64,000 nt of DNA from JAHBNG01 sp039028975 (GTDB lineage Bacteria; Chloroflexota; Anaerolineae; Caldilineales; Caldilineaceae). This document shows positions 7,288 to 15,950 of the stretch, in pieces (within the stretch, counting starts at the first letter, position 1; every line of letters begins with the position of its first letter). The notes under the pieces are model-generated. The model was not told the origin of the DNA and searched no databases. It saw only the letters and a program-made list of their open reading frames with translations. Location: contig JBCCHB010000074.1 in NCBI GenBank assembly GCA_039028975.1, forward strand, positions 1 through 64,000, in the 5' to 3' direction. The position numbers and the translations under genes were made by a program.

Positions 7288-9147
7288 ATGTGTGGAATTG
7301 TTGGATATATTGGCAACCAAGAAGCAACCCCTATCGTCTTACATGGTCTAAAACAATTAGAATATCGCGGTTATGATTCTGCTGGCGTGGCCGTTATTGG
7401 CCCAGATGGTGATATTCATGTTCGTCGTGAAGAAGGCAAACTCAATAACTTGGAAAAGCGAGTCGATAAGGAACCGGTTCTAGGTGCCTTGGCTATTGGG
7501 CATACCCGCTGGGCCACCCATGGTCCCCCGGTCCAGCGCAATGCACACCCCCACCGAAGCCCAGATGGGGGGTTGGCCGTTGTACAGAATGGTATTGTCG
7601 AGAACTTTATGCAGTTGCGTACCTCTTTGCAAGAGGCTGGGTACACGTTTCAGAGTGATACCGATACGGAGGTGATTGTCCACCTCATACATCGTCACTA
7701 TCATAATGGCTCCGCAGGCAACTTGGTTCAGGCGGTACAGAACGCAGTCAGCGAATTGCAGGGGCCTAGTGCTATTGTGGTCATGGATAGGAACCAACCC
7801 GACTGTCTAGTAACCGCCCGTTTGGGGAATGCAGGGGGTGTGGCTGTGGGCTTGGGTGAAGAAGAAATGTTTATTGCCAGTGATATTCCCGCTATCCTAA
7901 AACATACGAGAAAGGTCACCTTTTTGGACAGCCGTCAGATGGCAGTTGTTAGGGCTAATGGTGTGGACTACATGGACCTTGACGGAAATCCCATTACGAA
8001 AAGAGTCGTTGAGATCTCTTGGGATGCTGATGCTGCGGAAAAGGGTGAGTATAGCCACTTTATGGAGAAGGAGATCTATGAACAGGGAAGCAGCTTGACT
8101 GCAACCCTGCGTGGGCGCATCGATTTTGCCACCAATCGAGTTCAGCTCGATTCACTCAACCTTCCAACGGAACGGCTTCAGCAGCTAGAGAAGGTAACCA
8201 TTGTTGCCTGTGGCACCAGCTACTATGCAGGTCTGGTTGGCAAGTTTCTCATCGAAACGCTGGTGAGACTTCCAGTTGAGGTGGACTATGCCAGCGAATA
8301 TCGCTACCGCCAGCCCATCCTTAATGAGCGCCACCTAGTCCTCGCCATTACCCAAAGTGGTGAGACGGTTGATACATTGGCCGCACTTGAAGAAGCCAGG
8401 GAACAGAATGCCTTTACCGCGGCCATCGTCAATGCCATTGGCAGTCAAGCCGCTCGGGTCTGTGATGGCTTAATTTACATGCAGGCTGGCCCAGAGATTG
8501 GCGTAGCCAGCACGAAAGCGTTTACCACTTCTCTGATGGATCTTTTGCTGCTGGCCCTTTACTTAGGGCAGGAACGAGGAGTATTGGGTGATGAACGACA
8601 ACGCACTCTTACCCAAGAACTGATCAGATTACCAGGTTTGGTTGGCAAACTGCTAGAAACGGCACGACAGACATCATTTTACTCCGATTTGGCTGAGACA
8701 TTTCATGTCTATCAGAATTTCCTTTATCTTGGCAGAGGAAGCAACTACCCCATTGCACTAGAAGGTGCCCTGAAGCTCAAGGAGATCAGCTACATTCATG
8801 CTGAAGGATATCCCGCAGGTGAGATGAAGCACGGCCCCATTGCACTCTTGGACGAGCAGATGCCGACTGTTGTCATTGCACCCAGGGATAGCGTCTATGA
8901 CAAGATGATTAGCCAAATAGAACAAGTCAAGGCCCGAAAAGGGCTAGTACTTGCTGTTGGCCATGCCGGAGATGAGTATATCCACTCTAAAGCAGACTAT
9001 GTGTTGTCGATTCCAGAAATTGATGAGCTATTAACACCAATCCTGGCCGTGATACCACTACAGCTCCTGGCCTACGAGATAGCGAATCGCCGAGGCGAAG
9101 ATGTGGATCAGCCACGTAATTTGGCAAAGAGTGTAACGGTCGAATAG
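7288..9147 (+). CDS. glmS: Glutamine-fructose-6-phosphate aminotransferase (isomerizing)
   Basis: This 619-residue cytosolic enzyme makes glucosamine-6-phosphate from fructose-6-phosphate and glutamine, the entry step of peptidoglycan amino-sugar synthesis. The N-terminal Ntn glutamine amidotransferase domain starts at MCGIVGYIG, where Cys becomes the N-terminal nucleophile after Met removal, with GHTRWATHG downstream. Two SIS sugar-isomerase domains follow, at about residues 299 (IVACGTSYYAG) and 478 (FLYLGRGSNYPIALEGALK), and the C-terminus ends in the conserved LAKSVTVE. The open frame runs ten codons further upstream, but the catalytic Cys and GGAG at about 7274 fix the start at 7288. It appears to be a single-gene unit. 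Confidence 0.97.
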   Translation: MCGIVGYIGNQEATPIVLHGLKQLEYRGYDSAGVAVIGPDGDIHVRREEGKLNNLEKRVDKEPVLGALAIGHTRWATHGPPVQRNAHPHRSPDGGLAVVQNGIVENFMQLRTSLQEAGYTFQSDTDTEVIVHLIHRHYHNGSAGNLVQAVQNAVSELQGPSAIVVMDRNQPDCLVTARLGNAGGVAVGLGEEEMFIASDIPAILKHTRKVTFLDSRQMAVVRANGVDYMDLDGNPITKRVVEISWDADAAEKGEYSHFMEKEIYEQGSSLTATLRGRIDFATNRVQLDSLNLPTERLQQLEKVTIVACGTSYYAGLVGKFLIETLVRLPVEVDYASEYRYRQPILNERHLVLAITQSGETVDTLAALEEAREQNAFTAAIVNAIGSQAARVCDGLIYMQAGPEIGVASTKAFTTSLMDLLLLALYLGQERGVLGDERQRTLTQELIRLPGLVGKLLETARQTSFYSDLAETFHVYQNFLYLGRGSNYPIALEGALKLKEISYIHAEGYPAGEMKHGPIALLDEQMPTVVIAPRDSVYDKMISQIEQVKARKGLVLAVGHAGDEYIHSKADYVLSIPEIDELLTPILAVIPLQLLAYEIANRRGEDVDQPRNLAKSVTVE

Positions 9148-9195
9148 AAAAGGGGCAAGAGGGTTCCCAAAGCCATCATGCACCGATTTTCGATA

Positions 9196-9390
9196 GATGC
9201 CTTTTAGTTTGGGGGAAGGAACGGAAAGAATGCGATGCATGGGTGAAAAAGCACGTGACGCGTTCAACAAGCAGATCAACCGTGCGTTGCATTCGGCTCC
9301 AACCCGCATCAACGCACGCAGTTGGCGATTCTTGCTACATCCACTTTGTTGACCTTCGTGCATCGCATTCTCGTCCCCAAACGCAAATAC
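9196..9390 (+). repeat. Palindromic element related to family B
   Basis: The element begins TGCCTTTTAGTTTGGGGG and ends CCCCAAACGCAAAT. Nested inverted repeats are GAATGCGATGCA (9228-9239)/TGCATCGCATTC (9359-9370), TCAACAA (9264)/TTGTTGA (9346) and GTGCGTTG/CAACGCAC in the centre. The ends are the same as those of the adjacent family B element, so it is probably a second member with a different centre. There is no coding capacity. Confidence 0.65.
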
Positions 9391-9402
9391 AACGATTATC
9401 GA

Positions 9403-9533
9403 GGGTGCGTTTTAGTTTGGGGGTACAAGAGTGCGTCGCACTGTTCAGAGAAAGATCCAAGCGCCCATCCGCCATTGAACAGTGCGACGCACTCGACTGG
9501 CTAACATTCTCGCCCCGAAACCCAAAGGCATCC
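9403..9533 (+). repeat. Interspersed hairpin repeat, family B, copy 1
   Basis: Perfect 19-base arms GAGTGCGTCGCACTGTTCA (9429-9447) and TGAACAGTGCGACGCACTC (9476-9494) flank a 28-base loop (9448-9475). The left outer flank is GTTTTAGTTTGGGGGTACAA and the right is CGACTGGCTAACATTCTCGC. The other copy, at 55029-55160, is the reverse complement in its flanks and arms, but its loop is in the same plus-strand orientation as here. Confidence 0.92.
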
Positions 9534-9787
9534 ATTATCGATTCCAAGCTTGACTATTGACGAAATAAGGAATATTATAAATGTTTAGATAAAATTCCTG
9601 TCCCTGTGTCGATGGAGATTTTCCCATCGGCACAGGAAGTTTGTGTCCCTGTAGGCGAGACTAATCCCTGTGAAGAAAAGATGCTCCATCCTTTTCAGCG
9701 GGACGAGACTGCATCGGACAAGAATCAGGACAATTGAAACCTGGTGGACTCTATCTACCAAAATCGATCACAGGAGGCCCCCTACTC
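9534..9787. other. Spacer between family B and the Hsp70-like gene with a hairpin
   Basis: CCTGTGTCGATGG (9603-9615) pairs with CCATCGGCACAGG (9624-9636) with one G-T mismatch, followed by further TGTCCCTGT and CCCTGTGAAG copies reminiscent of family C centres. It may be a decayed repeat or part of the 5' leader of the downstream gene. No promoter could be assigned. Confidence 0.4.
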
Positions 9788-12172
9788 ATGATCATTGGCA
9801 TGGACTTTGGTACAACCCACTCTGGTATTTCTGTTTATGATGGCCACCAACTGCACACGGTCCCCTTAGATGTAACCAACCCCACAGAACGGGTAACCCC
9901 CACTATGCTCTACGCCATGAATGAGCAAAAGATCTGGTTTGGTCGAGAGGCTATGGAGACCTACTTTGAGCACAATCTAGGCCGCCCGGTAAAGATGGAG
10001 CGCATCTGGGTCGGAGAGATTTCTTTGACCTTTGCTGAAGTAGGAACCTTTATCCGGGACGTTTATATTTGGGCCGATGCTTTGTCCCCTGGTCGCCTCT
10101 TCTCCTCCTTCAAGACTGACTTGCCCGATTCGACCTACACGGGCACAACCGTGGGACGCTTCTTCTACTCTCTAGAAAACATCATCGCCACGTATCTCTA
10201 TTTTGCCAAAGTGAGAGCCGAGCGTTTCTTCGGGAAGGAGATCGATCAGATCATGTTGGGCCGCCCTGTCCATTTTTCCAAAGATCCACAAGCAGATGCC
10301 CTGGCTCAAGAACGGCTACTTGATGCAGCTATCCGTGCTGGATACAAACAGGTATACTTCGAGCGTGAGCCAATTGCCGCGGCCCATTACTACGAGACAA
10401 CGTTGGATCGTCCTAAGAATGTGCTTGTCTTCGACTTTGGCGGCGGAACATTGGACATCACCGTCATGCGGCTAGGCGATCCGCAAGAGCGTCGGGTCTA
10501 CGCCACGGGTGGTGTGCCAATTGCGGGTAACATCTTTGATCAGCGCATTGTACGGGCCAAGATTCCCAAACACTTTGGTGAAGGCAGCCTGTATCGCTCG
10601 GCGGACAAGATGTTGCCCATCCCCAAGCACCTCTACGATGCATTTGTGGATTGGCGTACCATCCTAACTCTACAGACACCCGAGAATCTTCAACTTTTGC
10701 GCAGTGTTGTGCCCTATGCCGAAAATCGCTATCAGGTGGAGGGGCTACTTAACTTTATCAATAGCAACTATGGTCTGCGCATGTATGACGTGGTAGAACG
10801 GGTCAAACGCCAGCTCTCTGAACGAGAGGAGGCCACCATTCGGATCGGTGGCGAGGGCTTCCACGTGGAAGAAAAGATTACTCGGGCCGAATTCGAAAAC
10901 ATTATCCGGCCTGAAGCCCGCATTATTGAGCGTCATATGGACGAGACGTTAGCCCGCTCCGGGCTTTCGGCAGACGATCTCGACGTGGTGATCCGTACTG
11001 GTGGCTCCTCCCAGATTCCTCTATTCAAGCGTATGCTGACCGAAAAGTTTGGCGAAAAGAAGGTACGAGCTTTAGACACCTTTGGTGGCGTTACATCTGG
11101 TTTGGGCATCATTGCCCACGGCATTGAAAGGGGTACAATTGAGGCCAAAGCCTACAGCCAATCCAGTCGCATTGAGGAGCCAGATACGTCTGACCGTATC
11201 AACGTCTCCCCCCTGGATCTGGCCCTGATTCAGCGTCAGATCGATCTGGCTGAGGATACAACCCGCCATGCCGACAGTCAAAAGGGATTGCTGCTCATCT
11301 CCAAGGATTACCAACGTCATATGCAAGCGCTACCGGCTGGCGCTCTAGAAGGTGATGAAGCGATCCCTGTAGATTTGGGGGATCTGCCGTTAGAGCGCGG
11401 GCTCTTCTCCATGGCCCTGGCCGATCTAGATGAGCCGCTACTTCTGGTAACATCTAAGTTTCGGCTGATGCGGGTAACCTTGCGAGAGCTATTGAGTTAC
11501 CAAGATGCCAACATGGATTTTAACGATGCCCGCGGTTTTGTTCGGGCCGAAGAGCTATGCATGGTGGCCCGCTGGAGCCAAATTCAAGAAGAGCCATTCC
11601 TGGTTATCATTAGCACCCAGGGCTTGGTGCGGACCTACCGCATGGATCAGATCGGGCCCCACATCGAAGGTGCCACGCCGCCCACTATCAGTTGGCCAGA
11701 ACCGGGGTGGCCCAAAATCATTTTGGGTGCAGAACCGGAGCAACATGTAGCGGCCATCGATAATCGAGGCCATGGCGCACGTGTTCAGGTAGGTAAGGTG
11801 CCGCGGGCCGGAATCCGTCTGATTCAGAAGCGCAAGACTACAGAGATTGTGGCTTGTCTCGCTACAACAGAGGAAGGCGCGCTTTTGCTGCTTTCGACAA
11901 CCGGTTACGCCAGCCAAGTCAGGACCGCTTACGTCCCATTCGCCAGCAAAGAGAAGCCGACAGGGACGCCGCTGGTCAAGCGTACAATTGACATTTGCAG
12001 TGCACATACTCTTTCCCAGAACGGAATACAACCGTGGGTCTTGACCTCTGAACAACTTGCCCCGCTTAATGTAGAGCTGCTATCCGGTCAAAATGAGGGT
12101 GGATTGGCCATGTCGGAGGAGATTGTGTCCTTGGGAATGGAGGAGATGGTATTGGGGCTGGCTGATCTGTAA
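9788..12172 (+). CDS. Hsp70-family ATPase with C-terminal GyrA-like beta-pinwheel
   Basis: This is a 794-residue protein. Residues about 1-440 are an actin/Hsp70-type nucleotide-binding domain: phosphate-1 loop MDFGTTHSGIS, phosphate-2 loop VLVFDFGGGTLDITVM (about residue 212), and adenosine motif VVIRTGGSSQIPLFKRML (about residue 400). It lacks the usual substrate-binding domain. From about residue 547 it has four or more repeated strands of the type found in the DNA gyrase A C-terminal domain (LLLVTSKFRLMRVTLREL, FLVIISTQGLVRTYRMDQI, VAAIDNRGHGARVQVGKVP, LLLLSTTGYASQVRTAYVPF). AGGAGG precedes the ATG at 9788; an 18-codon upstream extension is rejected. It is monocistronic. The first half is certain and the second half is a similarity judged by eye. 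The function is unknown, possibly nucleic-acid-associated. Confidence 0.85.
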   Translation: MIIGMDFGTTHSGISVYDGHQLHTVPLDVTNPTERVTPTMLYAMNEQKIWFGREAMETYFEHNLGRPVKMERIWVGEISLTFAEVGTFIRDVYIWADALSPGRLFSSFKTDLPDSTYTGTTVGRFFYSLENIIATYLYFAKVRAERFFGKEIDQIMLGRPVHFSKDPQADALAQERLLDAAIRAGYKQVYFEREPIAAAHYYETTLDRPKNVLVFDFGGGTLDITVMRLGDPQERRVYATGGVPIAGNIFDQRIVRAKIPKHFGEGSLYRSADKMLPIPKHLYDAFVDWRTILTLQTPENLQLLRSVVPYAENRYQVEGLLNFINSNYGLRMYDVVERVKRQLSEREEATIRIGGEGFHVEEKITRAEFENIIRPEARIIERHMDETLARSGLSADDLDVVIRTGGSSQIPLFKRMLTEKFGEKKVRALDTFGGVTSGLGIIAHGIERGTIEAKAYSQSSRIEEPDTSDRINVSPLDLALIQRQIDLAEDTTRHADSQKGLLLISKDYQRHMQALPAGALEGDEAIPVDLGDLPLERGLFSMALADLDEPLLLVTSKFRLMRVTLRELLSYQDANMDFNDARGFVRAEELCMVARWSQIQEEPFLVIISTQGLVRTYRMDQIGPHIEGATPPTISWPEPGWPKIILGAEPEQHVAAIDNRGHGARVQVGKVPRAGIRLIQKRKTTEIVACLATTEEGALLLLSTTGYASQVRTAYVPFASKEKPTGTPLVKRTIDICSAHTLSQNGIQPWVLTSEQLAPLNVELLSGQNEGGLAMSEEIVSLGMEEMVLGLADL

Positions 12173-12277
12173 GATGGGGATTCAGACACTACCTATATTT
12201 AGCACATCAGAAGCATAACGAAGACGGGGAAAGGCTGCTGCACGCTCCTTCATTTCAGGGCTACCTTTCCATGATGG

Positions 12278-12877
12278 TCATTGATCGAGAAACCAAGTTG
12301 CCCAGTAGGGTGTTAATCCAGCATGCGCAGCACCGACCAACTCGTCGCTGCCGCCATCCCCAATAAAAGTGGCCTCGCTGGGCAGAATATCCAGTTTATT
12401 TCATATTAAATGATATATCCGAGCGTCTGGTTTCATTAATCCTACATTACAGGAGAAAATTGCCGCGTCAACATAATCACCAAGTTTAGAATCGGGCCAC
12501 GCCGCAACATCTTCTGAGCCAGCGTTGCTTAGGATACCGATCTTTACGGGACGATTCGACAGCGCAGTAAGCATTGCGAGAACTTGTCGATCAAGATTGA
12601 GAAACGGATCGCGCTTGATGACAAGTCGTTCGTTTATGATATGTTCTATAATTGCGGGGTCAGGTTTGAGGTCAATACGCTCACAGATCCTTGCCAGGGC
12701 CGTCTTGAAATCTGCGATCTGGCCTGTGTATCGCTTTCCTTCTAAACGTCGCCTTTCTTGTCTATACAACTTTTCATCAATTCCAAGGAGCTGAGGCACG
12801 TTCTGAGTGGGTTTCCATTCTGGCACATACTCTGAGATAAGTGTCTCGTAGAGATCGAAGATGATTCCTTGGACCAT
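12278..12877 (-). pseudogene. HAD-family hydrolase with an in-frame TGA (codon 159)
   Basis: The frame starts with a strong GGAGG and MVQGIIFDLYETL (HAD motif I, DxxxT variant) and has motif II in IGILSNAGS and the KPDARIY element. It meets TGA at 12403-12401 and continues in the same frame with NKLDILPSEATFIGDGGSDE (motif IV, GDGGSDE) to a natural stop at 12280-12278. In HAD subfamily IA proteins the position of the TGA, after KPDxRIYxxx and before xxLgvxP, is commonly Cys. Stopping at TGA would remove motif IV, so the product would probably be inactive. The options are a recent nonsense mutation, a sequencing error, or a selenocysteine codon; no clear SECIS hairpin was recognised. It is the last gene of the liv operon, 28 bases after livF. 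Confidence 0.75.
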
Positions 12878-12904
12878 TTTTCCTCCGATTTAAAATAACA
12901 CTCC

Positions 12905-13600
12905 TTACACCCCTAAGAGCTGATCCATCAGCCCCTGTTCTGCCCTCAAGTCAGCAGGCGTTCCCTCATATTCAATCCGCCCTTTACTCATCACGTAAAC
13001 CCGGTCTACTACATCCAGGGCCATAGCCAAGTTTTGCTCTACGAGTAGAATCGACAGGCCATCCTTTTTAAGCTGTGTAATAATGCGGCTAATCTCCTCT
13101 ACAATCAGCGGGGCCAGCCCTTCCGACGGTTCATCTAATAGAAGCAGTTGCGGATTGGTCATGAGCGCTCGGGCAATAGCCAGCATCTGCTGCTCGCCAC
13201 CGCTGAGTTGAGAACCATAATTTTTCAGACGATTGGGCAAGTTGTCGAAGAGGCCCAGAACCCGCGCGTAGGTCCAGCCGCCCATGTCTGCATTACGGGC
13301 GGCTAAGGTCATATTCTCCTGCACCGTCAGCGTGGGGAAGATGCCTCGTCCTTGGGGAACTAGCCCGATGCCTTGTTGCGCTCGCGTATAAGCTGGTACG
13401 TCAGTGATATCTTGACCTAGAAAAGAGATAGAGCCTTGGCGGGGCGGTTCAAAGCCGATAACAGACTTGATGGTGGTCGATTTCCCCACGCCATTTCGGC
13501 CCAAAAGGGCCACCGCTTCACCCTGCTCAACGTCAAGTGAGACGCCTTGGAGGATGTGGGAATCGCCGTAGTAGGTGTGGATATTTTGGATAGTCAACAT
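12905..13600 (-). CDS. livF: Branched-chain amino acid ABC transporter ATP-binding protein LivF
   Basis: This 231-residue ATPase pairs with LivG to power uptake through the LivHM permease. It has Walker A GRNGVGKSTT, a Q-loop, signature LSGGEQQMLAIARAL, Walker B LLLLDEPSEGL and the H-loop region LLVEQNLAMAL. The DEPSEGLAPLIVEEI stretch and short C-terminus are typical of LivF rather than LivG. It lies in the minus-strand liv operon downstream of livG, with an acetyltransferase gene between them. Confidence 0.95.
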   Translation of the reverse strand: MLTIQNIHTYYGDSHILQGVSLDVEQGEAVALLGRNGVGKSTTIKSVIGFEPPRQGSISFLGQDITDVPAYTRAQQGIGLVPQGRGIFPTLTVQENMTLAARNADMGGWTYARVLGLFDNLPNRLKNYGSQLSGGEQQMLAIARALMTNPQLLLLDEPSEGLAPLIVEEISRIITQLKKDGLSILLVEQNLAMALDVVDRVYVMSKGRIEYEGTPADLRAEQGLMDQLLGV

Positions 13601-13708
13601 ATTTATTGGTTGATGCCCAGATCACTTTCTTATATTAGAGAAAAGGTGAATGAGCATCTCACGGAAGCCTCCTGCTGTATTGAGCCGCGGTGTTTCTTGA
13701 GATGGCAC

Positions 13709-14158
13709 CTAGGACGGTCGCCAATGATATTCCACATCTGGCTCGCTTTCGGGCGGTGGACTAACGCCGTAACGCACGGCCACAAACCCTTGCTTCTCAT
13801 AGAAGACACAGGCATTGACATTCTTGACGTGGGTGCAAAGCTCAACTCCGCTAGGCGATAACGTTTTGGCGTGAGCGAGCAGTGTGGCACCGATCCCTTT
13901 GCGCTGATGCTCGGGATGAATATAGAGCCGATCCACATAACTGCCGTTGATGGCTAGGAAGCCAAGAATTTGGCCTTCTGTCTCAGCCACCCAAAGCTGA
14001 TTCTCCGCAGCAACCACAGTGGTAAAGTAGCCACGATCTTCTTCTTCGGTGTGGGAAGTATTGAGGAAATCATAGGTAGCCGCGCTGGTTATGCGCCATA
14101 GCTGCAACACTGTTTCAAGTTCGTCAGAGTGCATCCGGCGGATCTTCATTTCAACCAT
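13709..14158 (-). CDS. GNAT-family N-acetyltransferase
   Basis: This is a single GNAT domain of 149 residues. Its acetyl-CoA loop is in LYIHPEHQRKGIGATLLAHA (motif A, Q/R-x-x-G-x-G/A), preceded by WVAETEGQILGFLAI (beta 4) and followed by NACVFYEKQGF (motif B). The acceptor is unknown. The second Met (14149) has better spacing from GGGGGAG than the first, so either start is possible. It lies between livG (6 bases) and livF (108 bases) and is presumably co-transcribed with the transporter. Confidence 0.88.
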   Translation of the reverse strand: MVEMKIRRMHSDELETVLQLWRITSAATYDFLNTSHTEEEDRGYFTTVVAAENQLWVAETEGQILGFLAINGSYVDRLYIHPEHQRKGIGATLLAHAKTLSPSGVELCTHVKNVNACVFYEKQGFVAVRYGVSPPPESEPDVEYHWRPS

Positions 14159-14164
14159 CTCCCC

Positions 14165-14902
14165 CTACGCCCCCAAATAGATCTCTCGCACCTTCGCATC
14201 AGCCCGCACGTCATCCGGTGTACCCGTCGCGATCACTTCGCCATAGTGCAGCACCGTGACCCTATCTGCAATGTTGAAGATCACGTCCATATCGTGCTCC
14301 ACGATCATCATTGTCAAGGTACGGGGCAGGCCCTGGATCAGCTTGACCACGTCGTTGGTTTCCGCGGGGGACATGCCCGCCGTTGGCTCGTCCAGTAACA
14401 GAATTTTGGGTTCAACAGCCAAGGCTAGAGCAATTTCTAATGCTCGTTGCTGACCGTACGCTAGTTCGCGCACAGGGCGCACTGCCTCCTCACCCAGCCC
14501 CACCTGTTGAAGAAGTAATTGGGCCTTTTCTTGAAGATTCGCAAAGCCTGTTACCGACCGAAACCATCGAGTGGTAATTCCCATTTGGTGCTGAACGGCC
14601 AGCCGTACATTTTCCAATGCACTCATACCTAGGAAGAGATTGTTGCGCTGAAAGGTACGCCCAATGCCCAATTGAGCGCACTCATGAACAGGCAAATGGG
14701 TAATATCCTGCCCACCAAAGGTCACCGTGCCAGATGTGACCGGAAGTTCACCAGCAATGAGGTTGAAGAAGGTGCTTTTGCCCGCTCCGTTGGGGCCAAT
14801 TACTGCGTAGCGTTCACCACTATCCACAGAAATGCTGACATTGTTGACGGCATGGACACCACCAAAGTGTTTGGTCAGACTCTGAACATCTAAGTGGCTC
14901 AT
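14165..14902 (-). CDS. livG: Branched-chain amino acid ABC transporter ATP-binding protein LivG
   Basis: This 245-residue ATPase has Walker A GPNGAGKSTFFN, the LivG-typical IGRTFQRNNLF segment, the signature region RELAYGQQRALEIALAL, Walker B ILLLDEPTAGMSP, and MIVEHDMDVIFNIADRVTVL with the C-terminal VREIYLGA. The start codon overlaps the stop of the upstream nuclease pseudogene by four bases (14899-14902), which suggests translational coupling that survives from when that gene was intact. Confidence 0.95.
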   Translation of the reverse strand: MSHLDVQSLTKHFGGVHAVNNVSISVDSGERYAVIGPNGAGKSTFFNLIAGELPVTSGTVTFGGQDITHLPVHECAQLGIGRTFQRNNLFLGMSALENVRLAVQHQMGITTRWFRSVTGFANLQEKAQLLLQQVGLGEEAVRPVRELAYGQQRALEIALALAVEPKILLLDEPTAGMSPAETNDVVKLIQGLPRTLTMMIVEHDMDVIFNIADRVTVLHYGEVIATGTPDDVRADAKVREIYLGA

Positions 14903-15948
14903 GGACTGTCTTGCTCTTCATCTTGAATGTCTTTTTGTTTGTCGTTCTGCTCTCTTTCAGCAGCTTTTTCAGCAAGTTTACCGTTCAGGAATGAATTAAA
15001 CTCTTGAACCTCATTCACCTGAAATATCTTTTCAAATAACTCATCTAGCCGGGTGAGTGAATTTAAGGTGGCTAGATCATTTTCGATCTGCTGATAAAGT
15101 GAAACAGTTGGATCAAAGCGTAATACAATGCCATTGAGGATATTGCGTCGTAGCATTGATAGCTCACCTTCTTCACGCCCTTCTTCATGGCCTTCATCGT
15201 GTCCCTCTTTGCGGCCTTCTTTGCGGCCCTCTTCGATCCCTTCCTTGTGTCCTTCATCGTGTCCCTCTTTGCGACTTTCGTCCTTGATGCGGCGTATATA
15301 GGGGGAATCGATCACCAATTCATCAGATTCCACGATTTTTTCGATCATCTCTATTACCCCTTCATCATCTAACAGTGACATAAGACTTGTAAACAAACGC
15401 CCTTGTAATTCAGCATCGGCGATCTGCTTGAGACTGTCAACAACCTTTGGAACAATCTCATCTGGCTTATCTAATCGAGTCAACCCTAATAGCGGCAACA
15501 AACCCGGTCGGTTGAGGGCTAGCAGTTCTTGACTTGGAACCTGCCATAATCGCACTACCTTGTATTGCCAGGATAGGCTAACTGTATCATCTGGGCCAGG
15601 CACATTGTGTTGACCAGTACCTCTCGCACCAACACCTTCTCCAACATAAGACACAACGCTGCATAAGTCAAGCTCGCGTTCTGTATTTGCAAGGCGCGAC
15701 ATGTAATCGAGCCTTCGCCAACGCATAGGACGCTATTGCTGCTGCGCCCCTGAAACTCAATATGCAGCATGGTCGCACGCCCATTCATCAGGACAATGTG
15801 ATAGAGCTGATCGACCGACTTCGGTTCAGTTGATAACTCTATGTTCAGCGGTCCGGATATGGCGTACTTGGGTCTCCAGCAACCATTCGGCAAAATCGGT
15901 GATCGCAAAGCGAACAAGCCGTTTAAGGGGATTATCCGTTTCAGCCAT
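14899..15948 (-). pseudogene. Rpn/PD-(D/E)XK-type nuclease gene with two compensating frameshifts
   Basis: Starting at the ATG at 15948, frame 1 reads MAETDNPLKRLVRFAITDFA to a stop near 15828. The protein then continues in a +1-shifted frame with STEPKSVDQLYHIV and MLHIEFQGRSSN, and from about 15726 it returns to the original frame (MRWRRLDYMSRLANTE, DLCSVVSYVG, YKVVRLWQ). This order of motifs is that of Rpn-type recombination-promoting nuclease/transposase (YhgA-like) proteins. The shifted stretch holds the predicted catalytic EFQ region. The C-terminus has a charged EGxxEG repeat (EGHDEGHKEGIEEGRKEG), a usual tail of these proteins. It lies two bases after livM and overlaps livG. Confidence 0.75.
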
Positions 15949-15950
15949 GG

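Noticed and set aside
7140..7288. glmS ribozyme or other riboswitch in the glmS leader
   Set aside because: No recognisable ribozyme core near the start; only a small GATCAGAT/ATCTGATC hairpin and a family A derivative are visible.
11555..12055. 166-codon minus-strand frame inside the Hsp70-like gene
   Set aside because: Shadow of the plus-strand coding sequence; no ribosome-binding site or domain.
12398..12403. Confident selenocysteine call for the HAD gene
   Set aside because: No convincing SECIS stem-loop follows the TGA, so a nonsense mutation or read error is equally likely; left as a hypothesis.
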